The notes beneath the pieces were generated by a model. The model did not search any database, was not told the origin of the DNA, and worked only from the letters and a program-made list of their open reading frames with translations. Source: Dromiciops gliroides (lineage: Eukaryota; Chordata; Mammalia; Microbiotheria; Microbiotheriidae). From it: a DNA stretch of 64,000 nt. The DNA lies in contig NC_057862.1 in assembly GCF_019393635.1 (NCBI RefSeq), forward strand, positions 679,442,814-679,506,813. The letters run 5' to 3'. The translations under genes and the position numbers were made by a program. Shown here one piece after another: positions 46,760 through 59,310 of the stretch (positions within the stretch are counted from its first letter, which is position 1; each line of letters begins with the position of its first letter).

Positions 46760-47120
46760 TTTGGGTAGTTGGAAATAATTTTAATTCCTACTCATTAACA
46801 ACTTTGGAGTCCACTGACATGCCCTTGGATGGGCCAGTTGGTGATTCAAAGTAGATGATGCTGATCAGGAAATAGTCTATACTTCAATATCTCTTTCACA
46901 ATATGGTTCCCAGAAGAGCCCACAAGACCCCAGACAGGATGTGAGCTTATTGGTACCATCACGTTGGTTATTCTGGATTCTACATTTACCAATCTAGAAT
47001 GGTTAAATTTAGCTCGAAATGTAATAATCTGCTGGTATGTCTGCCTGCCTCTAGTCTCTCCCTGTTCCAGTCCATCTTCCATTTAGGCACAAATGCTTTT
47101 TTCCTAAAGACCAAATCTTA
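46760..47120. other. Intergenic, nothing recognised
   Basis: No gene seen; the DNA passes into an L2 end at about 47120. Confidence 0.4.
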
Positions 47121-47680
47121 AAAGGTCACATCCCATTTTAATAAACTCCAGTGGTTCCCCATCACGTCCAAGATCAAATACAGAATCCTCTGATGTTTCA
47201 ATGCCTTCATAACCTGGCCTCCTCTTGCCTTTCCAGTTCCCTTACACCTTACTCCACATCACATACTCTCTGGTCCAGCGACACTGGTCTCCCAACTGAT
47301 CAAGGGGCAAGACACTCCACCTCTGTAGTCCAGACATTTTCTCTGACCATCCCCCATGTCTTCAATGTTTTCTCTCTTCTTCCCAACCTCCTGGATTCCT
47401 TTAAGTCTCAATGAAAATCCCACCTTTTATAGGAATACTTTCCTTTACCTTCTTGGTCCTCCTGTCTTCCCTCTCTTAATTATTTCCTATTCGTTTTGTA
47501 TGTAGCATACTTGTACATTTTGTTTGCTCGCTGTGTCTCCCATTAAATTGTAAAGTCCTGAAGGGTAGGGTCTGTCTTTTGCTTCTTTTTGAACCCCTGG
47601 CTCTTAGCACAGTGCCTGGCATTTTGTAGGTCCTTAATAAATGTTTTTTATCTGATTGAATGACTGACTGCTCTGTACGC
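47120..47680 (+). repeat. L2 LINE 3' end
   Basis: 'cagtggttccccatcacgtcc', 'taacctggcctcctcttgcc', 'cttaattatttcctattcg', 'cacagtgcctggcattttgtagg', 'ataaatg' in L2 order. Confidence 0.75.
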
Positions 47681-47689
47681 ACTGCTTAC

Positions 47690-48700
47690 ACAGTTCCAGC
47701 CTCAGGAGTGAGAAGAGAAAGTAGGCTCCCACTTCTCCCCCTCTGTTGGTGCTTCTGAAACCAAGGCTCAGTCCTTGGCAGAATATCTGAGGTTTGTTAC
47801 AGCTCCTCCTTCCTAGCAAAGTGACCTTTGACCTGGCAAGAGACACCAAATGTCACCCCTTTTGCCCTTATGTTCTCCCATAATGCCCTTCTCCCTTGCA
47901 GATGACAGAGAGTTCCAAGCCTGAGAGCCTCGCTTCTGGCTTCACTTACAAGAGAAATAAAGAGACCTCAAACCAAAGGGTTTTTGAACAAGAGCCAAGG
48001 TCTTTCAGGGACCTCTTCTGCTACTTTAAATTCTTCTGGCCTTTTCCAACATTTTCATCTCATGGGAAAACACAGAAAGGTTTTGTTGGACTGGTAGAGG
48101 GCTGAAGGAAGCTACAGAGGCATCCAGGCCTTTGGAGATGTTGGAAGTCAGCCCCCAATGGGGTGTCAGTATGTTCCATTAAGGTCCCTCTCCTATTGAG
48201 CTGTTAATGAATGGTGCAAAGGAAAGGGGGAAAAGTTTAATACTGTAAAAGAAGAGGTTACATTTCCTGTGTTATGGATGAATGTTGTCAAGTCTAATGG
48301 AAATTGAAAAATCACTTTGTTTTTAACATCCACAGCTAAATATGTGTAAGAAGAAATAAAGGTTACTGGCAAGATTTTGGACCATTTGGGAGAGCAAATT
48401 GTGTGGCTTGGATGATTTACATCTTTGTTAATACTGTAGAGCAGTTTCTCGTTTGCCTGGAAACATTTTAGTTTTATAAAGAGGCAAAGAAAGGTCCTCT
48501 ATTAAAAACTAGAAAAATGTGAATTTGAAGAAACATATTTTCTTGGACACTAAAGGAACTGATGGCCTTTTTGGAGATTTCAGAGCTGAGGTATCGTGGG
48601 TATTTCTGTTAATTTGCATAAGCACATTTTAGGACAACATATGGTCAAACTTAGATGGTCCTGAGACCACAAAGCTAAAAATCTGCCGTTTTAGCTTAAA
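47690..48700. other. Intergenic, nothing recognised
   Basis: No exon with REG motifs and no familiar repeat on either strand. Confidence 0.4.
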
Positions 48701-48719
48701 CTTAGCAAATTTCAGAGGA

Positions 48720-48860
48720 GTCAGGAAGGCAATTGTAGAGGGGAACAGAGGGGAGTTCTGAGTGTGAGAAGGGAGGGTGGGAAGAAGATTCTTTGGGAGG
48801 ACAGACAGACTATCATCAGGTCCCTATTGGACTCCAGGGTAGAAAGATCCAAACTCACTT
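48720..48860 (-). pseudogene. Relic of a REG 3' flank without its gene
   Basis: 'aggggagttctgagtgtgag', 'aagaagattctttgggagg', 'cagactatcatcaggtccc' and 'gactccagg' align in order with 61825-61930, just downstream of R7 exon 6. The exon itself (CKFKA) is not present beside it. 48965-49080 also resembles 59467-59575 in the R6-R7 interval. Confidence 0.55.
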
Positions 48861-49624
48861 GTTGACAGACTGTTGACTGATATCTGGCAGACCTCTCCCC
48901 TTGTGGAAAGAAATCCATAACACAGCTTGGCAAGGGTGGGCCTGCCTTTGTTACATAGAAAGATGAAGTTTGGCCTTTTGGTTTAAGCTAAAATTAAGAG
49001 ACTCCAGAGCCCAGCGATCCAGTTACAGAGGCTCATCTCAGTTGAGAACTTCAGCTGAAAGCCTGTAGGTAGCCACAGTGAGCACAGCCCACGGGTGAAA
49101 AAAAGGCAGGTGTGGTCAATCCAAGACGCAGTGCTGCACCTGATTGGCAGAGGAGATGATTCCCAGCGAGAACTGAGCAGTAGCATCCCCAAAAGACATG
49201 GCTGGCCCTGCAGCAGGGGAGTCATGGTATGTCTTAAGGCATGTGTACTGATCACCCAAGTTAGCTACGTTTAGACCCTTCCATGTGTATTTAAAATGTA
49301 GCCACAATGTTCTTCTCCATCTCTTGTCTTCCACACACAACACTGCCACAGGTGTATCCCTACATGTTAGCCCTTTAGGCATGATGCCTATGTGCCTCCA
49401 CTCTTCCCCCAGTGAGGTATAGATTGGTGAGGGTTCATTTCCTGGGATTATAGGGGAATATTCTATTGCTACTTTCCTTACGTTGTTGTTGTTGTTGTTG
49501 TTTTTTCATTAAATGCCTTTTCTTTGTACCAATTGTGGGTGACTAGTAAGAATAAACATGGGGTGGGGCGGGGATGGTGATTCTCATGCTTCCGGTTTTG
49601 AGTGGCTGTAGACTCACAACCCCC

Positions 49625-51090
49625 TTTATTTATTTATTTTTTAAATTTATTTTTTTTTCCATTACATGTAAAGATAGTTCTCAACTTTTGTTTATACAAG
49701 CTTTCCAATTTCAGATTTTTCTCCCTCCCTTCCCTCCCTCCCCCCTCCCCTAGACAGCAGGTAATCTGATATAGGTTATATATATAAATATATATATATT
49801 TATATTTATATATATATACACATAATAACATTAATCCTATTTCTGCATTAGTCATGTTATAAGAGAAAAATCTCGATGATGAAAAACCTCAAAATAGAAA
49901 AAACATCAGCACCCAAAACAAAAGAAATAGTATGGTTCATTCAGCATCTATACTCCGCAGTTCTTTTTTTTTCTTGGATTTGGAGATCCTCTTCTATACT
50001 GAGTTCCCTGGAACTCTTCCGTACCATTGCATTGGTGAGAAGAATATAGTCCATCACAGTAGATCAACACTCAATGTTGATGATACTGTGTACAGTGTTC
50101 TGGTTCTGCTCATCTCACTCATCATCAGCCCATGCAAGACCCTCCAGGTTTCTCTGAACTCCTCCTGCTCATTGTTTCTTACAGCACAATAGTATTCCAT
50201 TGTATTCATATACCACAACTTGTCCAGCCATTCCCCAACTGATGGGCATCCCCTCAACTTCCAATTCCTTGCCACCACATAAAGAGCAGCTATAAATATT
50301 TTTGTACATGTGGGTCCCTTTCCCCTTTCCATGATTTCTTTGGGAAAAAGACCTAAGAGTGGTATTGCTGGGTGAAAGGGTATGCACAGCTTTATCGCCC
50401 TTTGGGCATAATTCCAAATTGCTCTCCAGAATGGTTGGATCAGTTCACAGCTCCACCAACAATGCATTAGTGTTCCAATTTTCCCACAGATTCTCCAACA
50501 TTTATTATTTTCCTTTTTTGCCATTTTAGCCAATCTGATAGGTGTCAGGTGGTACCTCAGAGTTGTTTTAATTTGCATCTCTCTAATCATTAGAGATTTA
50601 GAGCATTTTTTTCATATGGGAATAGATAGCTTTGGTTTCTTCATCAGAAAACTGCCTGTTCATATCCTTTGACCATTTCCCAATTGGGGAATGACTTGGA
50701 TTCTTATAAATTTGATTTAGTTGCCTATATATTTTAGAGATGAGGCTTTTATCAGAAGTACTGGCCACAAAAATTGTTTCCCAGATTTCTGCCTCCCTTC
50801 TAATTTTGGATGCATTGCTTCTGTTTGTACAAATTTCTTTTTAATTTAATGTAATCAAAATCATCCATTTTGCATTTTATAATATACTCTATCTCTTGTT
50901 TGGTCATAAACTGTTTTCCTTTCCAAAGATCTGATAGGTAGACTATTCCTTTCTCTCCTAATTTACCTATGGTATCACCTCTTATGTCTAAATCGTGTAT
51001 CCATTTTGACCTTATTTTAGTGTAAGATGTTGGTCTATTCCTGATTTCTGCCATACTATCTTCCAGTTTTCCTAGCAGTTTTTTCACAAC
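49625..51090 (-). mobile_element. 5'-truncated L1 LINE, ORF2 C-terminus and 3' UTR
   Basis: 50054-50590 is open for 178 residues ([44 protein letters not shown]-like [24 protein letters not shown]). 50800-51087 gives the upstream part (KWIHDLDIRG, DDFDYIKLKRNLY). One stop separates the two. The 3' UTR ends in an AT-rich repeat at 49640-49820. Confidence 0.85.
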
Positions 51091-51189
51091 TCCCTTTAAA
51101 CAAGGAGCTTTTCAACTGGTGCACATGGGAGAAGGGATGCCCCAAAGCACTGGCTATCTAGCAAAACTAAGGGGAAATCTTCAAAAAGC

Positions 51190-51480
51190 TGGCTTCCCTC
51201 AAGAGGCAGATCAAGTGTTAGCTTCTTGAGGATGTCTTTCCCTTCCACCTCCCCCCCCACTCCATCTATTTTCCCTCAACTGCTAGAGCCTTCCCTTCTA
51301 GGCTTGCCCACTGATTACTTTGTATATATTTAGTATGTTCTTAAAATCAATGTGTCATCTGCCCCATTAGAATGAATGTTCCTTCAGATCAGGGCTGTGT
51401 CCCCATGATACTGCCTAGCATATAGCAAGTGCTGAATCAATATTATTGATTGATCAGTAACTTGATGAATATCTGCAAGT
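51190..51480 (+). repeat. L2 LINE tail
   Basis: 'attagaatgaatgttccttcag', 'atactgcctagcatatagcaagtgc', 'aatattattgattga'. Confidence 0.6.
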
Positions 51481-51745
51481 AATGAGATCACTGGAAGGTT
51501 GGAACCTAAGGTAAAGGCAGAAGAAGATAAAGCCTTTGACCCAGTACTTTGACCCAGTCCCCCAGTACTCTGGGCTCACTTGGGACAGGTCTGATCCCGA
51601 GAGTCACCTTATAAAACCAAGAAGGTGAGTCATTAGTGACTTGCCCCATGCTGACAGTCTCCTCTGGGAATATTTCAAAGTGGAACTTATGTACATGACA
51701 TGCCTCGGTTTTCATCAAAGTGGCTAATTGGGGTCCCCAGATTCC

Positions 51746-51925
51746 AGGGGGCAGCTAGGTGGCTCAGTGGATAAAGCACCGGCCCTGGATTCAGGAGGAC
51801 CTGAGTTCAAATCCGGCCTCAGACACTTGACACTTACTAGCGGTGTGACCCTGGGCAAGTCACTTAACCCTCATTGCCCTGCAAAAAAAAAACAAAACAA
51901 AAACAAAAACAAAAATAAAAACAGA
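51746..51925 (+). repeat. SINE (MIR/WSINE type), well preserved
   Basis: 'gggggcagctaggtggctcag' to an A-rich tail of (AAAAC)n. Confidence 0.93.
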
Positions 51926-52079
51926 TTCCATATATCTCCAAAGGAAACAAATGTATATTGGGTACAGAATAGCCTTCACTCCACATTAAATTCTGAAGTT
52001 ATGAGGGACTCCTATGAGCCCATGAAAATATTTGAAAGCACACATACACACACCATAACCATCATCATCCACTAGAAGA

Positions 52080-52920
52080 TGCCATTGTAAGGCAGAACTT
52101 GGGGTGGCCAATAATTTCTGACTTTCTTTTCCCCTGAATCCCTAGCTCTCCCAGATGGTCCGAAACAATTCCTTTCAGACTCATGGTACCTCCTGGGACT
52201 GAGACTCCCATCTAAAAGCAAACAGACTTTGGAGCAGCAACTCCTTCCCATCAGAATTACACTATATGAATAATTCACTGAAATAGAAAGATATGGAGAT
52301 AAGTTTGGCAAGGGTCAAGGTTCCTCCCTGCCATGACTTTTCTATCCATTTTTAGGGGCCACGATGCTCTTCTGTCTCCAAGAGGATCAGAGCTAGGGAA
52401 TTACACTTCTTTCTCCAGAAGGTCCAATCTCTGAACTCTCGAATCTTTGGAGCCTCTAAAGACAACCCATAGAGATTATTGTCATGGAAGAAAGCTCCCA
52501 TTTCTTGACTCTGGGATTTTTCTGCTGACCCAGGAAACTGAAATGTCCCCTTCTCCACACTGAAGGAATGGTATCCTTCAACTCCCCTCTGCAACTGAAT
52601 GGAGATTCAGGATGGCACAGAAGCTGCTGGTACAGGTCTAATTCTACCATGTTCATCTTCAGGGACTCTAAAATGGCTTTGGCTGATGTAATTTCTTGGG
52701 AAGGTCTACTACTGGCAACTTTCATCTCAGGTCAAGTGGGTGAGAAAGCTGTGGATGAGCACATGGAACACCCAGGTGCTACCTTCCCAGGGTAGACATC
52801 AATATTTCCTGGAAGCAGGAAATTTCTTGAATATACAAGCTTAACTTCCCTCACATAGAATCCAGGTCGGCTATGCTGTCCATTATCTTCTGAACAGGGG
52901 AAGGGAAAGAAAGCTTTGAG
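52080..52920 (-). other. Unassigned region with two overlapping open frames
   Basis: Minus-strand frames at 52456-52725 (AKAILESLKMNMVELDLYQQ) and 52352-52594 (FFHDNNLYGLSLEAPKIREF) overlap in different frames. I do not recognise the protein. 52860-52920 resembles 61030-61090, so the region may be part of the shared REG intergenic unit or an old retrocopy. Confidence 0.3.
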
Positions 52921-52924
52921 AAGT

Positions 52925-53850
52925 CTTTTTTATTAATTAATTAATTAAATAAATTGGTTGGTTGGTTATTTGTTTGTTTATTTATAATTTTCCCCACCTT
53001 ACATGTAAAAACAAATTGTAACATCGATTTTTAAAACTTTGTGTTCCAAATTCTTTTCCTTCCTCCCTATCCCCACCTTAAGAACTCAAGCAATTCAATA
53101 TGTTATACATGTGCAGTTATGCAAAACATAGCTTTAGAAAAAGGAACTAACAACAATGACACAATATACTTCCATCTGTATTCAGATAACATCAGTTCCT
53201 TCTCTGTATTTTTTGTTTGTTTGTTTTTGTGGGGCAATGAGGGTTAATTGACTTGCCCAGGGTCACACAGCTAGTGTCAAGTGTCTGAGGCCGGATTTGA
53301 ACTCAGGTCCTCCTGAATCCAAGGTCATTGCTTTATCCACTGTGCCACCTAGCCACCCCCAGTTCCTCTTCTGTAGATGGAGTTGTCTTGGATCATTGCA
53401 TTGCTGAAAATAACTGAGTCATTCACAGTAGATCATCTTACAATATTGCTGTTATTTCGTATACAGTACGTTTCACTTTGTCACAAGGTCATTGCTTTAT
53501 CCACTGTGCCACCTAGCCACCCCCAGTTCCTCTTCTGTAGATGGAGTTGTCTTGGATCATTGCATTGCTGAAAATAACTGAGTCATTCACAGTAGATCAT
53601 CTTACAATATTGCTGTTATTTCGTATACAGTACGTTTCACTTTGCAGCAGCTCATGTAAGTCTTTCCAGGTTTTTCTGATAGCAGCCTGCTCATCTCTTT
53701 TTTTTTTTAGTGAGGCAATTGGGGTTAAGTGACTTGCCCAGGGTCACACAGCTAGTAAGTGTTAAGTGTCTGAGGCCGGATTTGAACTCAGGTACTCCTG
53801 ATTCCAGGGCCGGTGCTCTATCCACTGCGCCACCTAGCTGCCCCCTCATC
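52925..53850 (-). mobile_element. L1 3' UTR with two SINE insertions and a tandem duplication
   Basis: L1 3' DNA at 52925-53225 and 53361-53695. SINEs at 53226-53360 and 53709-53845; the second is flanked by 'ctcatctcttttt' on both sides. Confidence 0.75.
53320..53647. repeat. 164-bp exact tandem duplication
   Basis: The stretch starting 'aaggtcattgctttatccac' and ending 'acgtttcactttg' occurs twice in a row with a 164-bp period and no difference that I see. It joins a SINE end to L1 3' UTR DNA. Confidence 0.92.
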
Positions 53851-53899
53851 TCTTTTTATAGTAAACTACATTTATAGAGAACAGTCTTTTGAACCCTTC

Positions 53900-54500
53900 A
53901 CAAAGAGGCAGAGATGGTTTGTGTGACAAGTCCACCTCCCCAGAGCCCTAGCCAACCAAGTAATTTCCAAGGCAGTCACAGTCTCTGAAATCTGATCACT
54001 AGCTCTTGCTATCCTCTTGACCAGGTGCTGATGAGAGTACTCTAACTTTCCAGAAAGAGGTGTCCATCATGCCCAAACCTGACTCTCTCAAAAGGGAAAA
54101 TGAACTAAATGAAAGATGCTACATGTTGTACTGAGGATGGCTTAGGAATATGGCTTAGACTATGTGGTGGCCAAGATCTCTTCCAACTCTGAAATTCTGT
54201 GGTTCTGGGTTTCTGTCTTGCACATCATGTGTATTTTCTTTGCTTCTAGTTCACTTTTACAATCTATAAGGAGAGGGGATATGGTTTCCCTTCCTGTTGT
54301 CCTCTGGGGTCTCAGCCTCCAATTCTGGTTTAATAAAGTCATATTGAAAGAATGGATAATGAAAGGCTCTGGTTGAAGGAGAGAGGAAAGACTACTTCAT
54401 GCTAAAAGTCATACACACACATGCACACACATGTTCACAATGCTCCAATGAGGAGAGGCTCCAAACAGACACAACAATAGAGGGCATTGAGGTAGGTTAG
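53900..54500 (-). other. R6 3' flank, homologous to the R7 3' flank
   Basis: Aligns with 61200-61700 ('gctacatgttgtactgaggatgg' and 'ctctgaaattctgtggttctgg' shared). It includes a CR1/L3 3' end. This shows that the duplicated unit reached past the gene. Confidence 0.65.
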
Positions 54501-54507
54501 AGGACAG

Positions 54508-54513
54508 TTTATT
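54508..54513 (-). promoter_or_regulatory. R6 candidate polyadenylation signal
   Basis: AATAAA on the minus strand, 214 bp past the old stop codon, in the same setting as those of R2 and R7. Confidence 0.5.
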
Positions 54514-54929
54514 CTGATTGTCCAGGGTGGATAGCACCAAGAGGAATGTAAGTGAGAGGAGGAGAAATGGGAACATGAAGGATATTTCAAGAGACAGGAG
54601 GTTTGAGTGTGAGGAGAAAAAAAGGGAAGAAAGATTTCTGGGAAGGCAGACTTTGGCCAGGATCCTTGGGTTGTGTGCTTGGCTATTGGCTACAGAATCC
54701 CAGTCCCTTCTTCTGTCTTGTCTCCTTTAGGTGAGGAACTTGCAAAGGTAGGGGTGCTTTTCATTACAGAGTTCATCACTTCATTTCTAAAATCCTGGAG
54801 AGAGAGAGCCTGGGTTATGCTGGCCAGGGCAACAATTAGGAAGTTATGCCATGCAGGTGACCCAGACCTCATGCCAGGGGGCCTGTACCCCATTCATGTA
54901 TTCCCTGCTGGTCCAAAATAGCGGAAAGA

Positions 54930-55330
54930 GTAAAGAAGGGAGGGGTAGAAGTATGGAAGATGAGAGAGATGAGAGATTGAAAGAAAAGAAGGGAGAAGGG
55001 GCAGCTAGGTGGCATAGTGGATAGATCACTGGCCCTGGAGTCAGGAGGACCTAAGTTCAAAGCCAGCCTCAGACACTTAACACTTACTAGCTGTGTGACC
55101 TTGGGCAAGTCACTTAACCCCAATTGCCTCACCCAAAAAACAAAAACAAAAACAAAAAAGAAAAGAAGGGAAAAGAGAGCTAAAAAAAGAAGAGAAAGGA
55201 GATAGGAGGATAGAGGGTGGCTGAATGAAAGAAGATTGAGGAGAGAAATGAAAGAAGAGGGAAGAGAAGGGAAGAGAAAGGGAGGGAGGAAAAGAAAAGA
55301 GAGGAAAATCGTGGAGAGAAGAGAGAAGGG
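54930..55330. repeat. Purine-rich tract with SINE in R6 intron 5
   Basis: AG-rich DNA interrupted by a plus-strand SINE (54998-55160) with target duplication 'aaagaaaagaaggga'. Confidence 0.9.
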
Positions 55331-56059
55331 AGGGTACAGAGAGGTACTGAGGTAGCCCCATCTATCCAGGGGTTCAGCCAGCACAGGAGTGGAGGGAATG
55401 GGGCCTGGGTGGATACCAGAACTGCTGGTGTTTTTCTCTCTTACAAGACTGAGGAGTCAGGATGGCACAGAAGCTGGGACCATTCTTTTCCCAGGCTTGG
55501 TAGAGGTATAGGGCATTGCTGCTCCATTTCCACCTGCAGTTCTGGGGAGAGACAACCAGGAAGGACAATGGTTAGTGCAAAATGAGACCCTGCCCAGTGA
55601 CTTCCCCTCTCCTCCTCTCCAGTTCAGCTACACACAAACTCTCCCCCAGCACTCCAGAACATGCCAGGTTTTCTCTGCCCTCTGAACCCTTCCAAACCTG
55701 CTGCCATTGCCTTCTGCAATTCCAGAGTGCTCTCCTTCCTCCCTTCCATAGCTTACAAGAAAATCCTTCTCCACCTCAGCCTACCTCACTCCCTCCAGGG
55801 ACCTTTCTGAGTCTCAGGTTCCTTGTACCCCTCTGCCGTGCACTGACCCTCGCCTGGTCCTAGCTCCCAGGGGAATCTGGGTTATTGGATGTGAGGGACT
55901 GTTCCCTATATTCTTACTTTCTGTTTTGTGATCTTGGGGCTTCACCAGAGTGGTCACTGGGGGGTGCTCAGAGCTGGGCACACCAAACCTATCCATCTAA
56001 CCAGCAGGAATGGGGCAGAGGTACAACGGTAAGGAGGACATGTGAATGCTTTTGTATAA

Positions 56060-56560
56060 ATATAAATACGTACACATATATTTTATTTTTAACATTCTTT
56101 TCTTTTTAAATTTTGAGTGCCAAATTTCCTCCCTCCCACTCCTCCCACCCACTGAGAAGGCAAGCAATATGATATCAACTGTACACGTGAAATCATGCAA
56201 AACTCTTCCATATCAGCCATATCCTCCCCCCAAAAAAGCAAGAAAAGTAAAGAAGTGAGAAGACTCTACTTCAGTTTGCACTTAGAGTTCATCAGTTCTC
56301 TCTCTGGAGGCAGGGAGCTAATTGTCTTAGATTATTGTATTGATCAGAGTAGCCAAGTCTTGCACGGTTGATAATCATTACTGTTATTGCTGTTAATGTG
56401 CCCAGTTGTCTGATTCTTCCATCTCACTTTGCATCCATTCATCTAGGTCTTGCTGTGTTTTTCTGAAACCGCCCCCCTCATCATTCTGCTAGCATGTTAG
56501 TACTCTATCAACATCATATGCCTCACCTTGTTCAACCATTCTACAACTGGTGGGGCTGGC
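56060..56560 (-). repeat. L1 3' UTR fragment in R6 intron 4
   Basis: 'gccaaatttcctccctccc', 'gaaatcatgcaaaactcttccatat', 'ttgtcttagattattgtattgatc' match the reverse of marsupial L1 3' UTRs. Confidence 0.65.
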
Positions 56561-57988
56561 AGTAAGAGGGAGTGGGTGAACAGCTTCTCTGGTACTGGAT
56601 ACCTCACAGGCCTGCCCCGTTTATTCTCCCACCCCCAAGATCTTTCTGCCCCTGGAGCAGTCCTTACATACTCCCCGGGGTGTGAGAGAGACCCCCAGGG
56701 GACAGTGGGAGAAGGAGCCTGGGCTGGTAGGCTGGGACCAGAGCCTGGGCAGAAAAAGGGAAGGGCTTTGGGTCATATCTCGTTAGTGTCACACAGGCCA
56801 ATCCAGAAAGGTTTTGACCCAGTCCCTCTCTCTGTGATCATAGTGGCCATGAAGGGGGCCTCAGCCTCATTGAGCAGGGGAGCAGGTGACCAGATAGTTT
56901 TGGCACAGAAGCTATGGGGGGAGGGGAAGCAGGAGGGGCTGGTGTCATTGAAGGAGGGAGATTCGGAAGGAGATGGGCCACCCCGGGGGAGCTGCAGGCA
57001 GCAGGGGAGTCAACACAGGCAGGTGGAGAGGAATGAGGCTTTGGGAGAAGGCCACATGCCTCCAGGTCATAGTGGGAAGAGGGTCTGGAGATACATCAAA
57101 TGGAGTACCAGAGTCCCCTCCCCTCGATTGAGAGGTAAGGCATAGGGCTTGTATGGAGGACAATGAGGTGAGGAGAAAACCCCTCCGCCCCTCTCAGGGG
57201 CCCTTCTCCCAAAAAACCTCGGCAGTGGTCCAGGTCTCTTCAGTAATGGATAATTCATAACAGGAGGAGCTATGGAAAGCAAAGACCTCCGGGCAGAATC
57301 TCCTGGCAGAGTGGGGAGCAGAGTCTTCCTCCTGGTCAGGAGGGAGGGAGGAGAGGAGCTACCTGGGAAAAAAACTGGGCCTCCTGATTTCTGGGCCCGG
57401 GTCCATGAAGCGCAGTTCCACTGTTCCCACAAGCCTCCATACCCACTTCTCCCCTTTTCTGTCCAACTATCCCCTGCCAGCCTCCTACCAGGCCCAGGTG
57501 TGGAGTCATCAGGGAGGCATCAAGGGACACACCCAGACCTGAGAGCAGCAGGCAGGTGACCAGTATTCCTGAGAAGCTTGGAAACATCACAAGAGACAGA
57601 ACTGCTTCTGAGTCAGGGGTGCAAAGTGGAGATCATGAGTTTGGGGAGCCCTTGACCTGAAATAAGGTCAGGGATGGGGGCTCAGAGCTTAAGAAAATCA
57701 GGACCTTGTTCTGTTGTTCTTCATCCAGAGCTCCCTTCCTGGGGTCTTGGGAATAAGATGATTCTGGAGGCTGGAAGGAATCTGGGGGTCATTAGGAGAT
57801 GGGCAGTGCCCACTCTTTCAGAGTTGTTCAGGAATGAGAACCAACCAACACTTCTCCAGAAGCCTCCTTCTTCTACCAATGGTGGAATTGGTCTCATTGG
57901 TCTGGATAGACCTCCCCAGCCCTTCTCCTCCCGACTCACCAAGCAGGGAAGGTTTGGGAATGGTGAATCTGACCAGGGTGTGGCAGGG

Positions 57989-57997
57989 CCTTCATAG
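57989..57997 (-). promoter_or_regulatory. R6 decayed TATA box
   Basis: CTATGAAGG instead of CTATAAAGG. The upstream STAT-like site at 58105-58113 also reads TGCCAGGAA. Confidence 0.6.
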
Positions 57998-58089
57998 AGA
58001 GAGGGCAAGATCGGGGAAGGACCTCGACAGGGGAGAAGAGAACTCATTAGGCAAAGGCAGAGGGGGAGGGAGAACCAGAACACATGTTG

Positions 58090-59070
58090 ATGAGGGCAGG
58101 AGGATTCCTGGCAAAGGGTGTGGTCCTTCCCAAGCTAGGTTCAGGAGCTGGCATGAGCAATTCATTCTTCCTGGAATACAAGGAAGGGACACAAAACTAG
58201 TTCTTTTCCCAAAGGACAGCAGCTGCCTCATTCTCATAGTCCTAAGAAACCTTGGGAAAACTTGGAGAGTGGAGAAGGAGGGAAGATACACAGACAGAGT
58301 GAGCTTCCAACAGGGTTTGGATGGAGAGGGCAAGATCCTGAGAAAGGACCAGAGGAGGAGGGAATTCTAGCCAATGGGGTACATGGTTGCCTGACTGAAT
58401 ACAATTGATCTTATATCTATATATCCTACATAGCTGTCTATAGCTCTTTATAAAGATATTCATCTTTATATTAATTCCTAGAATTGATTCAATATGAATG
58501 ATGTCTGTTGGTCAAGCGATATGGCCCCCTCTGTGACCAACAGAACACTTCCTAGGCTTGTTTTAGGGTGGTGGAGACAAACAAAATAAGACAGAGATCC
58601 CTAATGCTTCTCCCAGTATGGACCTGACCCTCAGAGGTGAGAGGCAAGGGTGCAAGAACAGGACCAAGGAGAAGGTCTCCCAATATGACCCTTGAACTGG
58701 ACTGGACCAGAGCAATATGGTGGATCAATGTAACTCCCTGGAGATACCGTTTGGGGACACTGTCTACTTCTGGTCTCTCATTTCTCCCTCTTTTGTTTCC
58801 TTGTCTACTTGTAGTTTGAAACCTCTTCTTGGTTGGGAACCTTGGACAAACTGTAGCTAGTTAAGGCAATGATTGTGAACAACTAAGGAGGTACTTGGCA
58901 GGTTGTCAAAGTGCCTGTGCAGCGATTCAACCCTACTGGTGGCCCCAATTCAGGTGTGATATATGTTATCAGTGTCCCTCTCACTCTGTAATGCCGGCTA
59001 GACACCAGATGAGGTGGAAGCAGCACAGAGGTCAGTAGCACCATCCCTTCCTTTACTCTGGACACTAGAC
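58090..59070. other. R6 5' flank
   Basis: 58090-58560 aligns with the flanks of R4 and R5. The remainder has no recognised feature. Confidence 0.6.
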
Positions 59071-59084
59071 TTCACAACCTAGGT

Positions 59085-59310
59085 AGAGGCAACTAGGTGG
59101 TGCAAGGGATAGAATGCTGGGATTGGAGGTAGGAAGGCCTGAGTTCAAATCCAGTCTCAGGCATTGATCAGCTGTATGACCCTAGGCAAGTTACTGTGCC
59201 TCAGTTTCCTTGTCTATGAAATGAGGATCAAATAAGATGATATTTGTAAAGCACTTAGCAGAGTGCCTGGTGCAAAGTAGGTGCTTTTTAAAATGCCTGT
59301 TTCCCTTCCC
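59085..59310 (+). repeat. MIR
   Basis: 'gtgcaagggatagaatgctgg', 'agctgtatgaccctaggc', 'gatgatatttgtaaagcactt' in MIR order. Confidence 0.8.

Larger units (their letters stand above)
54727..57970 (-). pseudogene. R6: REG pseudogene, all six exons still visible
   Basis: Exon 1 57940-57968, exon 2 CDS 57533-57587 (MFPSFSGILVTCLLLSGL; 6 bp lost at the donor), exon 3 57218-57336 (acceptor AG reads TG; FCPEVFAFHSSSCYEL), exon 4 56779-56911 (net 5 bp lost, frame broken; donor GT reads AT), exon 5 55445-55541 (NCRWKWSSNALYLYQAW, five codons shorter, intact), exon 6 54727-54794 (full 68 bp, but two in-frame stops, one at the conserved Trp; ends YLCKFLT-stop). Several independent lesions including splice sites mean no normal product. 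Divergence suggests an older death than R3. Confidence 0.92.

Noticed and set aside
49116-49382. Minus-strand frame near the ghost REG flank
   Set aside because: No REG motif (no WIGL, no CKF) and no acceptor/donor pattern; left as unassigned intergenic DNA.
56528-57145. 205-codon plus-strand frame
   Set aside because: Antisense to R6 exon 4 and its introns. The minus-strand REG homology explains the sequence.
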